Source: Rapana venosa (taxonomy: Eukaryota > Mollusca > Gastropoda > Neogastropoda > Muricidae). Taken from it: 64,000 nt of DNA. This document shows, in pieces, positions 62,533-64,000 of this stretch. The DNA is taken from the NCBI GenBank assembly GCA_028751875.1, contig CM054153.1, forward strand, positions 33,914,437-33,978,436, in the 5' to 3' direction. The notes beneath the pieces were generated by a model, which saw only the letters and a list, made by a program, of their open reading frames with translations, searched no databases and was not told the DNA's origin. Position 1 is the stretch's first letter. Each line of letters opens with the position of its first letter. Made by a program: the position numbers and the translations under genes.

Positions 62533-62759
62533 CAGTTGGTTATGGGAAATGTATTCAGGCATGTTAGGTTGCTATGCCTTTCCTGTGTTGTGAATGCTTT
62601 TTCACTTTTCATGTCCATGGTTTGTTCTCTTTCATTTTGGAGCGAATTTGTGTGTGAGTATTTTTCACACGCCCACATCCGCAAGTTGTGATTTTGTTAA
62701 ATTTCATGTACCCCTTGGGGTTTTTTCTTGAAATAAAATCTTGAAAATCTTGAAATCTT
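62045..62759 (+). repeat. LINE A2 3' UTR with GT and GA microsatellites
   Basis: Contains GT-rich 62158-62194, (GT)n 62327-62354, (GA)n 62402-62434 and (GA)n 62490-62530. It ends in TCTTGAAA repeats that merge with the target-site duplication. Confidence 0.75.
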
Positions 62760-62765
62760 GAAAAG

Positions 62766-63190
62766 ATGTGGAGCGATAACTGATCCCTGTGGAATACCCA
62801 TTGTTGGAAACCGTAAAGTAGAATAGGAATTTACAACTTTGGCCTTCATACATCTTTCTGAGAGAAATGCTTTAATATAATGATACATATTACCAGATAA
62901 ACCAATAGTTTTTAGTTTATATAGTAATCGTTTATGCCAGACCTGATCGTATGCTTTCTTTATATCAAAAAAGGTGGCAAGCACATTTTTCCTACTAGCA
63001 AATTGGTGTTTAATTTGCGTACTGAGTTTAATCAGATGATCTGCTGTGCATCTATCTTTTCGAAAACCTGCCTGGCTAATGGGGATTATTTTGTTTTTAT
63101 CGCAATAACGCATTAGTCGGTTTAAAATTAGTTTTTCCATAAGTTTTCCGGTGTGAGAGGTTAACGCGATAGGTCTGTAACTTGTCATGT
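62766..63190 (-). pseudogene. I-type LINE pol, N-terminal half of RT
   Basis: An intact minus-strand frame: TSYRPIALTSHTGKLMEKLI near 63185-63125, QAGFRKDRCTADHLIKLS near 63070-63020, motif A FFDIKKAYDQVWHKRLLYKL near 62975-62915, and motif B GIPQGSVIAPHLF ending at 62766. Beyond this the element is interrupted by A2 and resumes at 58646. Sequence upstream of 63190 does not continue the RT, so this LINE appears 5'-truncated there. Confidence 0.85.
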
Positions 63191-63519
63191 CTGTGTTCTC
63201 ACTAGAACAGCATACGAGTAGGTGTTGAGAACACTTTTTATATTTTTATTGTTAGATAAAAAGATATGACCGACTAGTTCGTCAACAGCTGAAAATCTTG
63301 TTTTTGCTACCCTCTTGTCAAAAGACCTTTGCCTTCATCACTGCCAGCCACTCTTTGCTGAAATCGCCGAGCACCAATGCAAGGGAGACAAACGCAACCT
63401 TGTGAAGGTATCCAAGCACACACACCTATACAGTGTTCTCTCCCTTACACCAAGGACCGTCAAACCTGTGGCTATTGCTCGAGGAAGAAGTACCCCAGCC
63501 ATTAAACGACGAGCGCTTT
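63191..63519. other. Unassigned sequence
   Basis: No LINE motif continues here. A plus-strand frame from 63315 (KGDKRNLVKVSKHTHLYSVL) looks protein-like for about 65 codons, but runs into the CTGT minisatellite and matches no family I recognise. Confidence 0.35.
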
Positions 63520-63905
63520 CTGTCTGTCTGTCTGTCTGGCTTTCTGCCTGTCTGTCTGTCTGTCTGTCTTTCTGCCTGTCTGTCTTTCTGTCTCTCTGCC
63601 TGTCTGTCTTTCTGTCTCTCTGCCTGGCTGTCTTTCTGTCACTATGCCTGTCTGTCTTTCTGTCTCTCTGCCTGTCTGTCTTTCTGTCTCTCTGCCTGTA
63701 TGTCTTTATGTCTCTCTGCCTGTATGTTTTTCTGTCTCCCTGCCTGTCTGTTTTTCTGTCTCTCTGCCTGTCTGTCTGTCTGTCTGTCTTTCTGTCTCTC
63801 TGCCTGTACGTCTTTATGTATCTCTGCCTCTCTGTCTTTCTGTCTCTCTGGCTGTCTGTCTTTCTGTTGCTATGCCTATCCGTTTTACTGTCTATCTGCC
63901 TGGCT
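63520..63905 (+). repeat. 24 bp minisatellite within a CTGT/CTTT array
   Basis: The unit CTGCCTGTCTGTCTTTCTGT plus CTCT (24 bp) repeats about 14 times with point variants, starting from a (CTGT)n core. As the unit is 8 codons, an 8-residue periodic Cys/Leu/Ser/Val frame results; it is not a protein. Confidence 0.9.
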
Positions 63906-63916
63906 CTCAATGTTTA

Positions 63917-64000
63917 TGTTCAGACATCTTCTCCACAGTCGGAATGTGGCTACCTTAGTGATGGGTAACAAACGGCCGCATACGCAAACATCTCGCTTTT
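63917..64000 (+). repeat. SINE 3' domain, second copy (cut by window end)
   Basis: Matches 56344-56427 at nearly every position over 84 bp (TGTTCAGACATCTTCTCCAC ... CAAACATCTC), with one clear difference (TCTCG versus TCTCT). It is preceded by a CTGT array here and a CA array there. Confidence 0.9.

Larger units (their letters stand above)
58647..62759 (+). mobile_element. LINE A2, 5'-truncated, inserted into the I-type LINE
   Basis: The plus-strand insertion is about 4.1 kb. GAAAAG flanks it at 58641-58646 and 62760-62765. Removing the element and one GAAAAG copy restores the minus-strand reading VIAPHLFPIFINILL of the host RT. The 3' end is a short TCTTGAAA repeat (62726-62759). The 5' end starts inside the endonuclease, as expected of incomplete reverse transcription. 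Confidence 0.9.

Noticed and set aside
63520..63905. CRISPR-like regular repeat
   Set aside because: Units are contiguous with no unique spacers; it is a minisatellite in a eukaryotic genome.

Overview
This window looks like metazoan nuclear DNA, most probably from a marine gastropod mollusc. The evidence is several tRNA-headed SINEs, a dense set of nested non-LTR retrotransposons (LINEs), very abundant simple repeats, and one intronless class A receptor of the kind expanded in gastropods. The species is an inference; nothing in the sequence names it. No prokaryotic-type operons, CRISPR arrays, phage genes or viruses were seen.

Sequence quality is very uneven. Bases 1-8039, about 15.7-31.3 kb and about 40.9-45.5 kb are made largely of stretched homopolymers (A4-T4-G4-C4 style runs). 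They look like poorly polished long-read consensus, and open frames there mean little. Two gaps of exactly 500 N (15152-15651 and 45499-45998) are scaffold placeholders. Readable islands are about 8.0-15.15 kb, 31.7-40.8 kb and 49.7-64.0 kb.

Layout: 8.9-13.1 kb holds several tRNA-derived SINEs, a 1.45 kb CTA array and an unusually long (about 850 bp) tRNA-headed retroposon. 14110-15151 (minus) is the only convincing host gene, a seven-transmembrane receptor cut by the first gap. 17-31 kb is mostly unresolved, with a decayed CR1/L2-like LINE at about 25.35-26.76 kb. 31.8-37.3 kb is a plus-strand LINE (called A1 here) split by a minus-strand RTE-like LINE. 38.9-40.8 kb is a roughly 1.9 kb segment bounded by inverted repeats, carrying an unrecognised frame with one stop. 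46-49.7 kb is a GAA/TTC array with a higher-order period near 1.43 kb.

50.1-56.1 kb is an almost complete minus-strand CR1/L2-like LINE: a 5' leader, an ORF1 with coiled coil and SGNH esterase, and an ORF2 with endonuclease and reverse transcriptase. 56.8-63.2 kb is an I-type LINE with RNase H on the minus strand. It is cut inside its reverse transcriptase by a 4.1 kb plus-strand LINE (A2), with a 6 bp target-site duplication and the host frame recovered across the junction. The window ends in a 24 bp minisatellite and a repeat nearly identical to 56344-56427.

The strongest observations are the two nested LINE insertions, the esterase-bearing ORF1, the long tRNA-headed retroposon, and repeat families that carry simple-sequence arrays at fixed positions.
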